In this document: in pieces, positions 18,433-29,701 of the stretch | How positions within the stretch are numbered: the stretch's first letter is position 1 | Layout of the letters: each line of letters begins with the position of its first letter | Assembly: GCA_037176885.1 (NCBI GenBank) | Contig: JAWWNJ010000003.1 | Location: 930,001 to 994,000, forward strand | Direction of reading: 5' to 3' | Length of the DNA stretch: 64,000 nt | Source: Favolaschia claudopus | Taxonomy: Eukaryota > Basidiomycota > Agaricomycetes > Agaricales > Mycenaceae | The notes under the pieces: generated by a model | The model's database searches: none | What the model was told of the DNA's origin: nothing | Seen by the model: only the letters and a program-made list of their open reading frames with translations | Made by a program: the position numbers and the translations under genes

Positions 18433-20855
18433 ATGGCCTCCGTGGCCGACTTCCCCTCTTACTCCCTGCGTGATGAGAGCATTCCGGCTACACCTCCGAC
18501 GTCATCCTCCCAGACCAACAACTCCGCGTACAGTGCACATACAGCGGGTGCGTCTACCATCATCGATTCCGGTACATCGACCCACATTCACTCCGTTCGA
18601 CGCGACTTCGTTTCTTACGCCCAAGCCGTATCCGGAAATATCAGCGGGTTCGGCAACGGTTCGAGGAAAATCGAGGGTCGCGGTGAAGCACAGCTACTAG
18701 CGTCCCATCCTAAGGGTGGTAACGTCCGACTCAGGTTGAAAGATACCTGTTATGTCCCTGACTCTCAGCCGACGCTTATATCAGTGTCGCGGCTTGATCA
18801 GGCGGACTGTTACACAGTCTTTGGCGGTAGACGCTGTGTTACCTTTGAGAAGGGTGACAGTGGCAAGCTCATCCGTAACCTCATTTCGTCCGAGAAGGTT
18901 ATTCTGACCGCCTCTCTCGGCAGCGATCGCCTCTATCACCTCGATTCCTCCTCGTCGACGGAGAATTCTTTTTCCACCTCGTCTCGACCTCCGACCTCAA
19001 AGCTTGAGGAGCTGCATCAGCGTCTAGGGCATCTAGGCTACCCTGCGCTGCGCGCTCTCGTTCGGAAGGGTCACATCTCAGGTGTGAAACTATCTACGGC
19101 AGAACTCAATGCTGAGCCGCCGGTATGTCAATCTTGCATGGAGGGCAAGATGACTCGTGCCTCTTTTCCTCCTTCGGAAGAGGAAAATGCCGAACAGATT
19201 CTCGATCACGTTCATTCAGATCTTTGGACTGCTCCAGTCCGTACTCTGAACGGATCGAAATATGCCCTCGCTTTCACCGATGACTGCTCTCGCTGGATTT
19301 GGATGTTTTACCTGCGTCACAAGAGTGATGCAGTAGCCGCATTCAAGGAGTGGTTGGAGATGGTCGAGCGTGAGACAGGTCGCAAGCTTAAGGTCTGGCA
19401 CGTCGATAATGGGGGTGAATTTATCAACGAAGACCTGAAGCGGTTCTTGAAGGCACGTGGTATTCAGCTCAAAACCAGCGCTCCACGTACTCCTGAACAG
19501 AACGGTGTTGCCGAACGTCAGTTTAGGTCTATTTTTGACCGCGTTCGCACCGTCCTCATCGACGCCGACCTGCCGCTTAGCATGTGGGCTGAGGCCAGCA
19601 ATTACATGGTCTATGTCAAAAACCGTAACCCACACAGCGCTCTCGACCTTCGTACCCCTTTCTCCATCCGCTTCCCAAACCGCAAACAGCCGAAGTACAG
19701 CTCTTTTCACAGTTTCGGTTGCAGGGCTTACCTCTATAACGACAATCCTAATCGCAAAAAGTTCGACCATCGCGGCGAATCGGTTATTTTTGTTGGGTAT
19801 CCGGATGATCGCAAGGCTTGGAAGGTTTATCGCCCCTCAAATCGTCGTCGCCTCATATCAAATTCGACGACAACTCAAATTGTGGGGAATTTCGGGCTGA
19901 GGGGGAGATACACTCATACAAATATTCTTCTCTCAAATCGTCTTCGACCGAAGCTGATGATGATGATTACAGCCCTCCTTCCTCCACTTCTACGCCTCCA
20001 ACTGCCAATCCGGTACCTCCTCGTGCACCATCCCCTCCTGCTCCGGCTGGACCTGCGGATGTCGTGTCAAGCCGCTGAGCTCAAGGCCGCCGCCGCAAAC
20101 CTTAATTCAGGCTTAGAAGCAGCGCCAGCTCCAGAGGACCCTGACCGTGCGCCGGAAGATTCTGCTTTCGCGGAATCCTGGGACGAATTTGAGTACGCTC
20201 ATATCATTGGTCCCGGCGAAGTTCCTCGCAACTACAAGGAAGCGATGGAATCGCCCGATCGTTCCGAGTGGGAGAGCGCGATGGAAGTCGAGCTCGATAG
20301 CATTGCGAGGATGGGTACATGGGAACTTGTCCCACCACCTCCCGGTGTCACTCCGCTTGGTTCGCTCTGGGTCTATGCCTTGAAGCACGACAGTACTAGT
20401 GCCATCACTCGGTACAAAGCTCGTCTATGTGCTCAGGGTACACCCCAGCGCCCAGGTATCGATTTTTCGATGTCTTTTGCTCCTGTTGTGAAGTCAGAGT
20501 CGCTTCGTTACCTCCTAACCCTAGCTGCAAAGCTGGACTGGGAATTCCACGTTGTGGACGTCGACTCCGCCTTTCTCAACAGCGAGACGGATCCAGACGA
20601 GCCACCCATCTACATGCGACAGCCTCAGGGCCATCGTGTTCGTGGAAAGGAGGACTATGTCTGTCTCCTGAAAAGGGGAATTTACGGGTTAAAGCAAGCC
20701 GCACTTCTCTGGTACCAAAAGTTACGTTCCATTTTGGTCAAGATTGGTTTCCGGGTGTGCATTGCTGATCCGTGCGTCTTTATTCGTCGCCTGGAGAAGG
20801 CTATTTCCATCATCAGCGCCCACGTTGATGATCTTGGATTATTTTGCTCCTCTGT
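18433..20855 (+). pseudogene. Copia-1 pol, part 1: protease, integrase, start of RT
   Basis: Protease motif IIDSGTSTHI near residue 42. GAG-pre-integrase LYHLDSSSS...HQRLGHLGYPALRALV and CQSCMEGKMTR (zinc-binding H-H-C-C). Integrase core: HSDLW, FTDDCSRWIWMF, WHVDNGGEF, PEQNGVAER. RT: WELVPPPPGVTPLGSLWVY, YKARLCAQG, VDSAFLNSE, GIYGLKQAALLWYQ and HVDDLGLF. Between about 19855 and 20075 the original frame is displaced and then restored by compensating indels; the displaced frame still reads FDDNSNCGEFRAEGEIHSY. The coding sequence ends abruptly at the hAT-like insertion just after the RT active site. Confidence 0.9.
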
Positions 20856-21925
20856 CTCCAACCGTTTCCGTTTGCAAAAGTTTTAAACGGTTGTATCCGT
20901 TTCTTTTTTCGTTTGTTTTGCTGAGGTCGACAAACGGTAAACAAAAATAAAATAAACGATTAAACGCAAGGGCCTTCCGAGATAAGAAATTTCCTTATAT
21001 AGATGTAGGGGAGGGGGGGTCCCCTCAGCCTGAAAAAAAAACTTTCATACAAAATTTTGGAACTCGGTTCTAAGTGTTGTATACAGCAAATATATGCTAT
21101 GTATGCTGTTCTACAGTCTTATTCTGGCATTTCAGTGCTTCAGCTTCAGGTCCAACTCTGGCCACTACTGTCAGATCGGTTTGACCACTGTCGAGCCTCT
21201 CGGCAGCCTCGGCTATCAGTGTATATGCTGTTGTTTGGTCCAGAAGACAGGTTGCTGACATTCAGAAATATCAATTTTGCACAGTGCAGGTACATGGAAA
21301 TGTGCAAAACAACAGGTTCTTTGCTTCAAATGCTGATGTTAAGTCCGAAAATACATAAACTTGATAAAGCTACCAAATTAGCCAGTGGGAAAAAACTTAC
21401 GTGAAGCTGCCGCATATGGGAATATTACGGCAACCATGAGGGGAGGGGTCTGCCGAAGTCGCTGAAAAAAAAAATTCGAGGTGATATCCGGATTTCGCGG
21501 ATCGGAATACCCTTGATTAAACGGTTACTTACTTACATCAGCCAGATCAGTGTGCGGAAAGATCCTGTGAGCTGCCGTTCCATGCAAGTCAGCGTTGATT
21601 CTTGATTGATCCTGAGTGTCAGGATCATCAAGTCAGTGCCTCAAGGGCGGCAGAATCTTCGGCTTCGAGACGGCGCGACATCTTGATGCCTGCTGAGGAA
21701 GGTGAGATATGGTCCAGCGATGAGTGTACACAGTGTGTAAGTCATTCAGACATTGTTCTACTGGTTTGATACCTTTCAGTCAATTTTGGATCTCGTTGAT
21801 TTGAGCCATGCCGCTCCGGGCCGCCCCAACATCCGTTTAAAACGATTAAAAAGGTTTTTCTAAATGTTTAGAACCGTTTCCGTTTGTTTTGCCCTCGGGC
21901 GTAAACGAAAACTAAAAGGTTGGAG
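20856..21925. mobile_element. hAT-like non-autonomous element inside Copia-1
   Basis: It splits the RT between FCSS and VAEVKLLKKQ. Ends are CTCCAACC / GGTTGGAG, with dense AAACG / CGTTT subterminal motifs on both sides. The flanking 8-mers TCCTCTGT and GCCTTAGT could be a decayed 8-bp target duplication. No transposase. The interior 21451-21515 shares about 65 bases (CCGAAGTCGCTGAAAAAAAA, GATTTCGCGGATCGG) with 30570-30640. Confidence 0.65.
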
Positions 21926-22663
21926 CCTTAGTTGCAGAGGTCAAACTTTTAAAGAAGCAGATTTCCGAGCATGTCCGAATCAAGGACTTGGGAGAGTCAA
22001 AATCCATTCTTGGCCTCGAAATCCTGCGTGATCGTGCGAACCGCACCATCTCCTTGTCTCATCGCTTCTATATTGACTCGATTGTGGCTCGGTATCGCAT
22101 TGAGGATGCACGGCCCGTATACTCGCCAGTCAACACGTCGGCCGCTCCGCTTTCCAAGTCTCAATCTCCTCAGACTTCGGAAGAACTCCAGCGCATGGCC
22201 AACGTTCCCTACCAGCACGCCGTTGGTTCGCATATGCATACCGCTGTTCAATGCCGTCCAGACATTACGAAGGCAGTCCAGGCCGTATCGCAATTTAGCT
22301 CCAACCCCGGTGAAGCTCATTGGGAAGCCGTTAAACGGATCCTCGCATATCTCAAAACCACACGCGACTCTGTCCTTGTTCTAGGCGGCAATGAAGACCT
22401 TACCCTTCACGCTTTCAGCGATTCAGATTGGGCAAACTCGAAGGATCACGCCCGATCTATATCTGGGTCTGCTGTCTTCATCGGATCCAGCTTAATTGCT
22501 TGGTCAGCGAAGAAGCAAACTTCCACGGCTCTTTCGGCTGGCGAAGCCGAGCTCTACGCTGGCACACATGTCGGGCGTGAAATTATGTGGCTCCGCTCTC
22601 TTCTGTTCGAGCTTGGTTTCTTACTACCTCCCGGACCGACTTCCCTTTCTATCGACCAGTGTT
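21926..22663 (+). pseudogene. Copia-1 pol, part 2: RT thumb and RNase H
   Basis: It continues the RT (VKLLKKQISEHVRIKDLG, ILGLEILRD, SHRFYIDSIVARY) through VGSHMHTAVQCRPDITKAV into RNase H (AFSDSDWANSKDHARSISG, WSAKKQTSTALSAGEAELYA). The frame is intact until the next insertion breaks it after SIDQC. Confidence 0.9.
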
Positions 22664-23238
22664 GAACCTAAGAGTTAAGGGTCAAGTTAATTAAGGGTTA
22701 ACTTGGGCTTAACTTTAACCCTTAGCTTCAGCTAAAGAAGATGTTAGGTCTTAATTAAGGGTTAACACACCCCTTACATAATACCCTCGTGCCACACGTA
22801 GCTGCAAATTCAGGCCCTATACAAACATATCAAAAGAGCACAAAGAACACACGATTGCAAGTAGATTGTGCAAGGATTTCACCTGGATATTGAGTGTGAC
22901 GGAAGCGAGAGGGAGTCGAGTTCCGGAACAAGGGGATCAACAAAGAACTGGTGTAAGTACTGGATTGACCAAGGGAAAAGCTACTACGACAAGAACTAAA
23001 CTACTTATACAGGAAAATCGAGGCTGTGTGCGTGGAGTCATGGGGACGACACGGGCAGATCTCGCCGTGAGCGGATGCGAACGCCGATCCGTCACATTGA
23101 GCCCTCTGAGAAAAAATTAGACTGGGAGGTGAGCCTTAACTTCGTCTTAACTTGCCCTTAACTTGCCCTTAATATTAAGGGGATTTTAAGACCTAAGGGC
23201 TTAGCTTCAGATTTGACCCTTAATAACCCCTTAACATG
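22664..23238. mobile_element. TTAAGG-rich element inside the Copia-1 RNase H
   Basis: Removing it rejoins SIDQC to NTAIDNTST in frame. Both ends are packed with TTAAGGG/CCCTTAA motifs as in 9479-9985. The clean empty-site reconstruction gives ends within a few bases; only a 2-base flank (TG) repeats, so the element class is unsettled. Confidence 0.7.
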
Positions 23239-23488
23239 CAACACTGCTATCGACAATACTTCCACCATCCGGATGATTGTCAATACTGATGAAGTCACCG
23301 CTCGAACGAAGCACGTCCACATTGCCATCTGGTGGATCCGTGAAGCAGTCCTCCATCGCTGCATCGTCCCTGTTTACGTCCCTACGGAAGTGAATGTTGC
23401 CGACTTATTCACGAAACCATTGTCGGCACCACGCCACAAGACTGTCGTCAAAATGTTGGGCATGGCTCCCCGACCGGATGCTCGTTGA
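23239..23488 (+). pseudogene. Copia-1 pol, part 3: RNase H C-terminus
   Basis: It reads TARTKHVHIAIWWIREAV (the KHIDI-type motif), VPVYVPTEVNVADLFTKPL and stops at 23488. These are standard C-terminal Copia motifs. The polypurine tract GAGGGGGAG follows at once. Confidence 0.9.
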
Positions 23489-23495
23489 GGGGGAG

Positions 23496-23814
23496 TGTTG
23501 AAGTATTTATTTCTCTTCCATTTACCGTACATACCTTACATTCTCCAACTCGCAATCCGTTCCGTTACGCGTCACACATTCCTTATGTAGCTTTGTGTCA
23601 CCGTCACATTCCTCAGTCGTTTCCTCCACGACTGAGGTATGTGCACTCGTATCTACTGTCCTTACAGCTTACTGATTCTCCTGGTAGTTTTAAATTATAC
23701 TTACTGTATTCTAACAGGTATATAATACACGAGTCGTTTCCTCCACGACTGAGTTAATACTTACTTGTATTCTATCAGGTAGATAGATAGAGAACTCACC
23801 CTCAGTCTCCCGCA
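23496..23814 (+). repeat. Copia-1 3' LTR
   Basis: It starts TGTTGAAGTATTT directly after the polypurine tract and ends ...CTCCCGCA. It contains two inverted pairs around CAGTCGTTTCCTCCACGACTG. The end is placed where the second Copia LTR begins (23816). Confidence 0.65.
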
Positions 23815-23815
23815 A

Positions 23816-24064
23816 TGTGGGATGAAAGACTGAGGGTGGTGGACAGACGAGCACGGTTTATATGTAAGAACAAGGCTGTATGATAAGTATCAGATATCTA
23901 TCAAGGGCCGGAGCGGCGGGGCGGCTACCCGGAATAATTCATATTCTGACACCCCCACTCGACCCAGGCCGTAGTCCCATAGATAGACAGAATTTGGAGT
24001 GCTTGTCATGAGATAAAGGTTTTGTGAAAATATCGGCCACCATTTCATCTGTAGGATACCACAA
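23816..24064 (-). pseudogene. Copia-2: LTR plus RNase H C-terminal stub
   Basis: On the minus strand, 24064-23939 reads LWYPTDEMVADIFTKPLS and CLSMGLRPGSS before a stop. A polypurine tract (GAGTGGGGG) and an LTR starting TGTCAGAATATG (23951 down to 23816, about 136 bp) follow. Everything upstream of the stub is gone. The tail-to-tail junction with Copia-1 at 23815 suggests that one was inserted at the other's LTR end. Confidence 0.75.
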
Positions 24065-24109
24065 GACAATAACATATTCTGACATCAACATTCACAAAGC
24101 GATCCCGGA

Positions 24110-24400
24110 AATCTGTTGTCATTGACCCCGTCAGACGGGGTCAGTCAGAACTTGGTCGGTGTTCCGACCTTTCTGACGAGTCGATCACTTACCCTTTCTC
24201 CTTGACGCCTCCGCCAACAGATTTTGAGGAGGTCGTGTCACCGCGATGATGTCATCCAAAAAAGAATTCCGAAAATATTTTCCCCCTCACTGATCCACAT
24301 CTGGATCTGACGGGTCAATCAAAAGGTCAGACGGGTCGGGGACGCTGACCCGTTACATTTTTCGACCTTTTGTGACGTCAGACCTTGAATTTGACAACAC
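24110..24400. repeat. GACGGGTCA-rich repeat with palindrome
   Basis: TGACCCCGTC-A-GACGGGGTCA at 24123-24143 is a perfect palindrome. Further GACGGGTC/GACCCGT motifs recur to 24345. This looks like the subterminal part of a hAT-like element with the rest unrecognisable. Confidence 0.5.
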
Positions 24401-24918
24401 TGCCGGAAAAGCTTGGTTGATGCGGGCTAACATAGCAAACAATGTGAGTAAGTGATTCCTGGTCCTCTTTGTTTCGTAGTATTGTCAGTCTCCACGATTG
24501 CCTCGAGCATTCGACTGTCTACTGTCTTGGCTTCTTTCTTGCATTTTCAGGACCCATATTCCATGCCTTTGTGCCAAATTATTTCGTGCGCATGTGCGTC
24601 ACTTACTGTATGTGCCTTTTCGCTATTTAATTTTAACACGTCACAACGCCATTTTCCCATCAAAAGTGATCGGCAAGATGCGAAAAATCGCCCAAAAAGG
24701 GAATTTCATCAAAGTTGAATCATCGGAAAGTTGAATCTAAACAATAACATGTCACACTCGGTGAATCTACTCGGTGTGACCAAAAGTAACCGGAATTTGG
24801 CTTTTTAGAGGGGAATTTCGAAAATCAAACAGCTTTAAGTAATACAGGGCTCTTCTAAATTATTTTTTCTACCACTTCCATGACATTCAATGTTTTGTTT
24901 TGACTTGGTGAATCAATC

Positions 24919-25666
24919 TTTACAGCTGTTTGCAAAGCTAATGGCACTTTCGATGATTTTATAAATAAAGAACAACTTGAACACCCGAACTTACTTTGCC
25001 TGTTTCACACTCAATTCTTGCTCAATTCACACGTTTATAGGCTCGTTTTGGAGCGAATCAACAGGGCTTTCATCCCATATCAAAGTTGCCCTCTAATGCC
25101 AAAATTTCGCGATCCTTGATTTCAACTGATCGGCGTTGATATGAGGACTGAAACTGACACAACTTGCTCATTTCTTGTCAGAATCACTTCAACCTGAATG
25201 ATTATGGAAGCCAGAACATAGACAATGAGTTTTGCAATTTCAAAATGCAAGGCAAGGACCAATCGCCTTCGTAAAAATGAAATTACATACCATAGCATCA
25301 TTCTCAGTGCCGAGCTGTTTGATTCATGTTTTCCAAAAGGTGAGATTGCAGACCAATTCTGCCCTCAAATCTAATTATATAATTCCTTTATAGCACCAGA
25401 ATATGTTCAAAACTGAGTGAGAACGGAGCGAACCACTTTCCAGTCAAGCTGTGTATACTCGGCATGATGCGATCAAGTTACGGCAAGTGCGGCCGGCCTA
25501 TTGCCGAGGGTGTGGAGGGGCCGCCTAATCGCTTCAAAACAAGCAATCAACCGAGTGGATTGGACGAAAATTGAGGGAGATATAAGCACTTCAAGACAGT
25601 ATGTTGCAAATGCTTTCTTTACATCAAAAAACAAGAAGTGCCATTAACTTTGCAAACAGCTGTAAA
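24919..25666. repeat. Inverted repeat with 31-bp arms about 690 bp apart
   Basis: TTTACAGCTGTTTGCAAAG at 24919 pairs with CTTTGCAAACAGCTGTAAA at 25648-25666, and the match extends through a GCCATTA / TAATGGC segment with one mismatch. The interior is AT-rich without a gene. Confidence 0.65.
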
Positions 25667-26542
25667 ATTAGACCAATTTGGACATGTTTGCGTTCTCTGG
25701 AAGAGAGATGCCGGAATTTCAAACCGTGAATCGACTCGTATGGTCCGAATATTGCAGTATGTAATAGGTTAAAATGCATCGGAATGTTCTCCTGCATGTT
25801 TTGAACGGCATCGGACAAAGGCCTGAACCAATCCATCAAGCACAACTGATTTCTCGGCGGATTCTAATTTGCAGCTGTTTTGCACTGTTTGTTGCAATAA
25901 ATGACTGCATTTCCAATTTTCTTGAAGTTCAAGAACATGCCCTCGGACGGCATTTCAGTCCCTCACTGCTCGAAATCTCTGATTGCATCAATTTCTTGTC
26001 AACATTGGACTGGTTCAATTTCAACCGTCCCTCCTGCACGGACCCAAAAAATGCGTGGCCGTTCAAAGATGCTAAGAGCAAAGAATTTAGCTACAGTCTT
26101 GGTTAATTTCTAATCCATCACAGTGCTGAGCCCTATTATCTAATATCTACACATTCAATATACTTTTATCCCAGAGTAGGCCTCCATGGCTTCCGTAATT
26201 CCCCAAGTAAGGGGCCGAAGAGTTTTCAGATTGTAGGCTTGTTTACCACCCTTACTAGCCAAAGCAAGTGTGCAAAAACATCTGAATAGATCACATGTGC
26301 AAGCTAGAGGTAGTCGAAAGTGGCCTGGAAGGGCAGTTGCTAAGATTTCCGTTGAACAATGAGCAGAAGTTGAAAGACACAGGTGAATTTCAAGCTATTG
26401 CCAAAATTGCGCTGGCTCTGAAGAGCGTCAGGAACAGAGGTTGCCCACAACAACTTGTGTAGGTTTAAGGAATATCCTGACGTATTTTTCAAACTCGAAG
26501 TCTTGGAGAAATATCACGTGGTCGCGAAGCAATCGTCGCATT
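25667..26542. other. No supported gene
   Basis: Short frames on both strands lack motifs or introns in agreement with one another. 25440-25560 is locally GC-richer. I see nothing that identifies this stretch. Confidence 0.4.
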
Positions 26543-26698
26543 AACCGTCCCTCCCTACGGCTGGTGCACAGCTTGTCGGGGCTCCGCCCCCAACCCCGCG
26601 CGTTTTTTTCTTGCTGGATTGCGTGTGCACTCGCCGGCGCGCGGCGCCGGGGACACCGTGACTTTCTGTCAAAAAGCACGTTACTTTCTGTCAAAAGT
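26543..26698 (+). repeat. GC-rich dispersed repeat, copy 3
   Basis: It shares CCCTCCCTACGGCTGGTGCA and GGGGCTCCGCCCC with copy 1 (7430-7500) almost base for base, ending in tandem CTTTCTGTCAAAARGCACGTTACT. LINE-C inserted into the end of it. Confidence 0.75.
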
Positions 26699-26712
26699 CA
26701 CGTTACTAACGT

Positions 26713-27398
26713 TTTTTTTTTTTTTTTTGTCTCTGCATTTTTATACCGCAACAAGTACACAATCTACTAAGACGCGGTGCCCGGAGGCGATAAATAAAGT
26801 TGTTGGTGGTGCAATGGAAGTGTTTCGATGGAGGTGTAGTATAGTCGTGTGAGGGTGTGGGTTAAGTTTGGGGTTTCGGGGGTATTAGCGGAAACATAAA
26901 CCGTAAGACCATAGCGCATGTGTGGAAGATATGTACAAGAAAGGGAAGGGTATAGGGTGGGACGGGTGTGCAGAGATGGTGTCGGGAGGGTGTTCCGATG
27001 TCCATGTTGAATAGGGCTGTGTTGCGCGCGGCCCTCGCGCTCAGCCCATGTCTTCTACATCAGACAAGTCGTCTGGAGGCTCCGGTTCGTCTTCGTAAAT
27101 GGGGAGTTCTTGGGGCATGCGGGGTAGGCCCGTTTTCGTGAATGCGCCGGACACCTCCAAGAATTCAGCTAGTGCTGTAATTCCGTCTTTTGTACCCAGT
27201 ATTTCGGGCAGGGATATGTCCCTCGAGACTTTTTTGAGGATGTACCGTTGGTCCTCATAGCGAGGACACTCGCGAAGCAGATGTTCGCGCGACTGGAAAG
27301 GTTCTCCACAGGGGCAGTCAACGTCCTCAGATGGTACGAAGCGGCTGTAATACTCGCCTGAGAAGCAGTGTCCGATTCGGCACTGTGTAACCCGCCCA
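26713..27398 (-). mobile_element. LINE-C: 5'-truncated non-LTR element with 14-bp target duplication
   Basis: CACGTTACTAACGT occurs at 26699-26712 and 27399-27412. The minus-strand body has the pol C-terminal zinc finger (frame ending at 27041: CPCGEPFQSREHLLRECPRY), a 3' UTR and a poly(A) tail (T run at 26711-26728). The 3' UTR phrase ATACCGCAACAAGTA...GACGCGGTGCCCGGAGG is shared with LINE-A. Truncation and an A tail are the usual result of target-primed reverse transcription. Confidence 0.9.
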
Positions 27399-27539
27399 CA
27401 CGTTACTAACGTCACCTTGTGTTTTCATTAGTAATAAGTACAGTATCCTGTGCCTTTCTGCCCACAATTCGGTGCCATTTGGTACGTTATCTATCACTTC
27501 TGAACCTTCGTTTGCTGTGGTCTCTTCTCCAGGTCAAGA

Positions 27540-27720
27540 TTGCGAAGACCTAGGCCTGTATGCTGCAATTTGCATGCTGCAGTGCCCACTATTTCGTTCG
27601 CATGCTCCGCAGTGAGCCGCTGCGGCCTGTACGCCGGAATTTCCGTGCCTCTGCAGGATTGTTTCGGCCTGTACGCTGCAATTTGCATGCTGCAGTGCCC
27701 ATTTTGTTCAGTGCTTCGTT
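27540..27720 (+). repeat. Dispersed repeat (GCAATTTGCATGCTGCAGTGCCCA family), copy 2
   Basis: The unit GCTGCAATTTGCATGCTGCA occurs twice, 123 bases apart, around the TTCGTTCGCATGCTCCGCAG segment shared with 17405-17625. It does not carry a convincing ORF. Confidence 0.6.
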
Positions 27721-27995
27721 TGGTTCGGGACGGAGACAGTCACATAGTGTGGGAGCAGGCGATGGGGTGCGCGAGGATGAACCCAAAACACAGACGCCCA
27801 GACGAGGGTCCAGGCAACCCACGCACCCGCGGCTAACCCATAAAAAAAGGCGGCTCCCAAATCAAGCAGCAAATTTTAGCAGTCGGGCCAATATTTGGTT
27901 CGGGTTGTACTGCGATCTCAATTTCCCGTCACTTGTCACGAATTGCCGCGAGAGAGCGCGCGCGCAACAGCCAAGATTTGTTTTGTGCATGTCGC

Positions 27996-29701
27996 TGTTG
28001 GAAATCTGAGGCTGTGACGCACCTCCTCGCGAACTCTCTAGAATATTCTTTTGACTCACATTTGCAGAACATAGTAGAATTAGCTAGAATACCTACTGTA
28101 GTATAAATACCAGACTGAATCTACAGTGTAGGGCATCTGTTTGCCCTAACACACATTCTATCTAACCATAGTGTGATTGCAAACTATTCATCGTATTTGA
28201 TCTCGCCATCCTTGCCGGTAAAAATCCAACACAAACAGATCTCGGAATCGCCTCCGATAACCCGGCTACGCTACTCGCTTCCCTCCACCCCTCTCCCAGC
28301 ATGTCTTCCTCCTACCGACTCTCCCTCGACCCTCTTACCGGTGTCGAGAACTATGCCTCGTGGGGCGTCCAAATTGAGGACGTACTCAACGACATGGGAC
28401 TGGATGGAATCATATCCAGCCGGACGCTGCCGCCAAGGTTGCCGATGATAAATCACCGCCAGATGCGGCATGGAAGAAAGCTGATCGCCGCGCTCTCACG
28501 CAGATCCGTACTCGCGTAGCTCCACACATCATTGTTGATGTGCGCAACGCCAAAACTGCGCTCGAGGCCTGGACGACGCTCAAGGAGAACTACGAGACCG
28601 ACGGCGGCATTGGTGTCATCATGGCCATCCGCCAGCTCTTCTCCACTCGCGCCACGAGCGACACCGACATTCAAGAGCACTTGCGCTCTATGAAGAGCCA
28701 TGCCGAGGAACTCCGCACCTACGGCTATCCCCTCGCCGACCCCGTTTTCTCCCTCGCCCTTCTCACGTCCATGCCGGACGATTGGGATTCTTGGGTCTCA
28801 TCAGCCGCACTCGATGCCGAGCTGCTGAAGAAACCAACCAAAATTCACGCCGCCATTTTGATGGAGGCCCGTCGTCGCGCCCGAAGCAAAGTCTGCCGCT
28901 CTGGTGACTCGCAACCGCTGAGCAGAAATCAGCCGTGTCCTTTTCCAAAGGCAAGCAGCCCGTTGAATGCTTCAACTGTGGCGGCCGCGGACACCTTTCG
29001 CGTGATTGCCCATCACCGCGCACTAGCAATACTGTCGCGGCAGTTGCTCACGCCGACAGCGACGCCGAATACGACGAAGCCGACGATCTCAATGAGGACT
29101 TCGCTTTTGAGATCTAATTCATTTATTCCTTCCTCGCCGCCCTCCTACGTTATAACCAATTTTTAATCGACATTTACTCTTCCGCCTTCATTGATCCGCC
29201 GTTTCCAATATCCCCACAATCCACCCTGCTTATCTTCCAAACCCGAAAAGTCCAACGTGTAACGGTTACGAGCGTACAGGTCCTGCGAAACTGTTAGGCG
29301 TGATGCCGTCTGATGGGGGACGTGCGAGCCGGTGCGAGGAGATGGTCCTCTGTGCCATGATGGCTGCATAACACTGTGTACTGTGCCAACTCGGGAGTCT
29401 AGACATGGTTGTGAGCTCCAGGGGAGCTGGATTTGATAGAGCTCGGATGTTGCGTCAAGGGGGAGTGTTGGAAATCTGAGGCTGTGACGCACCTCCTCGC
29501 GAACTCTCTAGAATATTCTTTTGACTCACATTTGCAGAACATAGTAGAATTAGCTAGAATACCTACTGTAGTATAAATACCAGACTGAATCTACAGTGTA
29601 GGGCATCTGTTTGCCCTAACACACATTCTATCTAACCATAGTGTGATTGCAAACTATTCATCGTATTTGATCTCGGCATCCTTGCCGGTAAAAATCCAAC
29701 A
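27996..29701 (+). mobile_element. Complete gag-only Copia-type LTR element (TR-GAG-like) with 5-bp target duplication
   Basis: Two LTRs of 236 bp (27996-28231 and 29466-29701), TGTTGGAAATC...AAAATCCAACA, differ at one visible position. GTCGC lies immediately outside both (27991-27995 and 29702-29706). The only coding content is gag with a zinc knuckle, then 350 non-coding bases and a polypurine tract (AAGGGGGAG) before the 3' LTR. No protease, integrase or RT. The near-identical LTRs mean a recent insertion, and so recent helper-driven mobility. Confidence 0.9.
28301..29117 (+). pseudogene. Gag of the gag-only element, with frameshifts
   Basis: ATG at 28301 gives YRLSLDPLTGVENYASWG...LNDMGLDG (gag N-terminus). 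The frame then shifts near 28408 into WKKADRRALTQIRTRVAPHI, KTALEAWTTLKENYETDGGI and IQEHLRSMKSHAEELRTYG, and shifts again near 28900 into the knuckle CFNCGGRGHLSRDC and an acidic end, stop at 29117. All pieces belong to the UBN2-type Copia gag. The shifts mean that this copy does not make an intact gag, although its LTRs are fresh. Confidence 0.85.

Larger units (their letters stand above)
17753..23814 (+). mobile_element. Copia-1: 5'-truncated LTR retrotransposon broken by two DNA elements
   Basis: Order: partial gag, zinc knuckle, protease, integrase, RT, RNase H, polypurine tract, 3' LTR, i.e. Ty1/Copia order. There is no 5' LTR. The coding sequence is interrupted by a hAT-like element (20856-21925) and a TTAAGG-rich element (22664-23238) and has at least three frameshifts. 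At 17753-17840 the phrase CTGAAAATGCGCGGAARGC occurs twice around 18 bases (TGTGGGATGAAAGACTG) that also start the second Copia LTR at 23816, hinting at rearrangement at the truncated edge. Confidence 0.85.

Noticed and set aside
23496..23951. One single LTR spanning the Copia-1 and Copia-2 ends
   Set aside because: The two parts have opposite polypurine tracts and opposite coding stubs, so they are two LTRs tail to tail.
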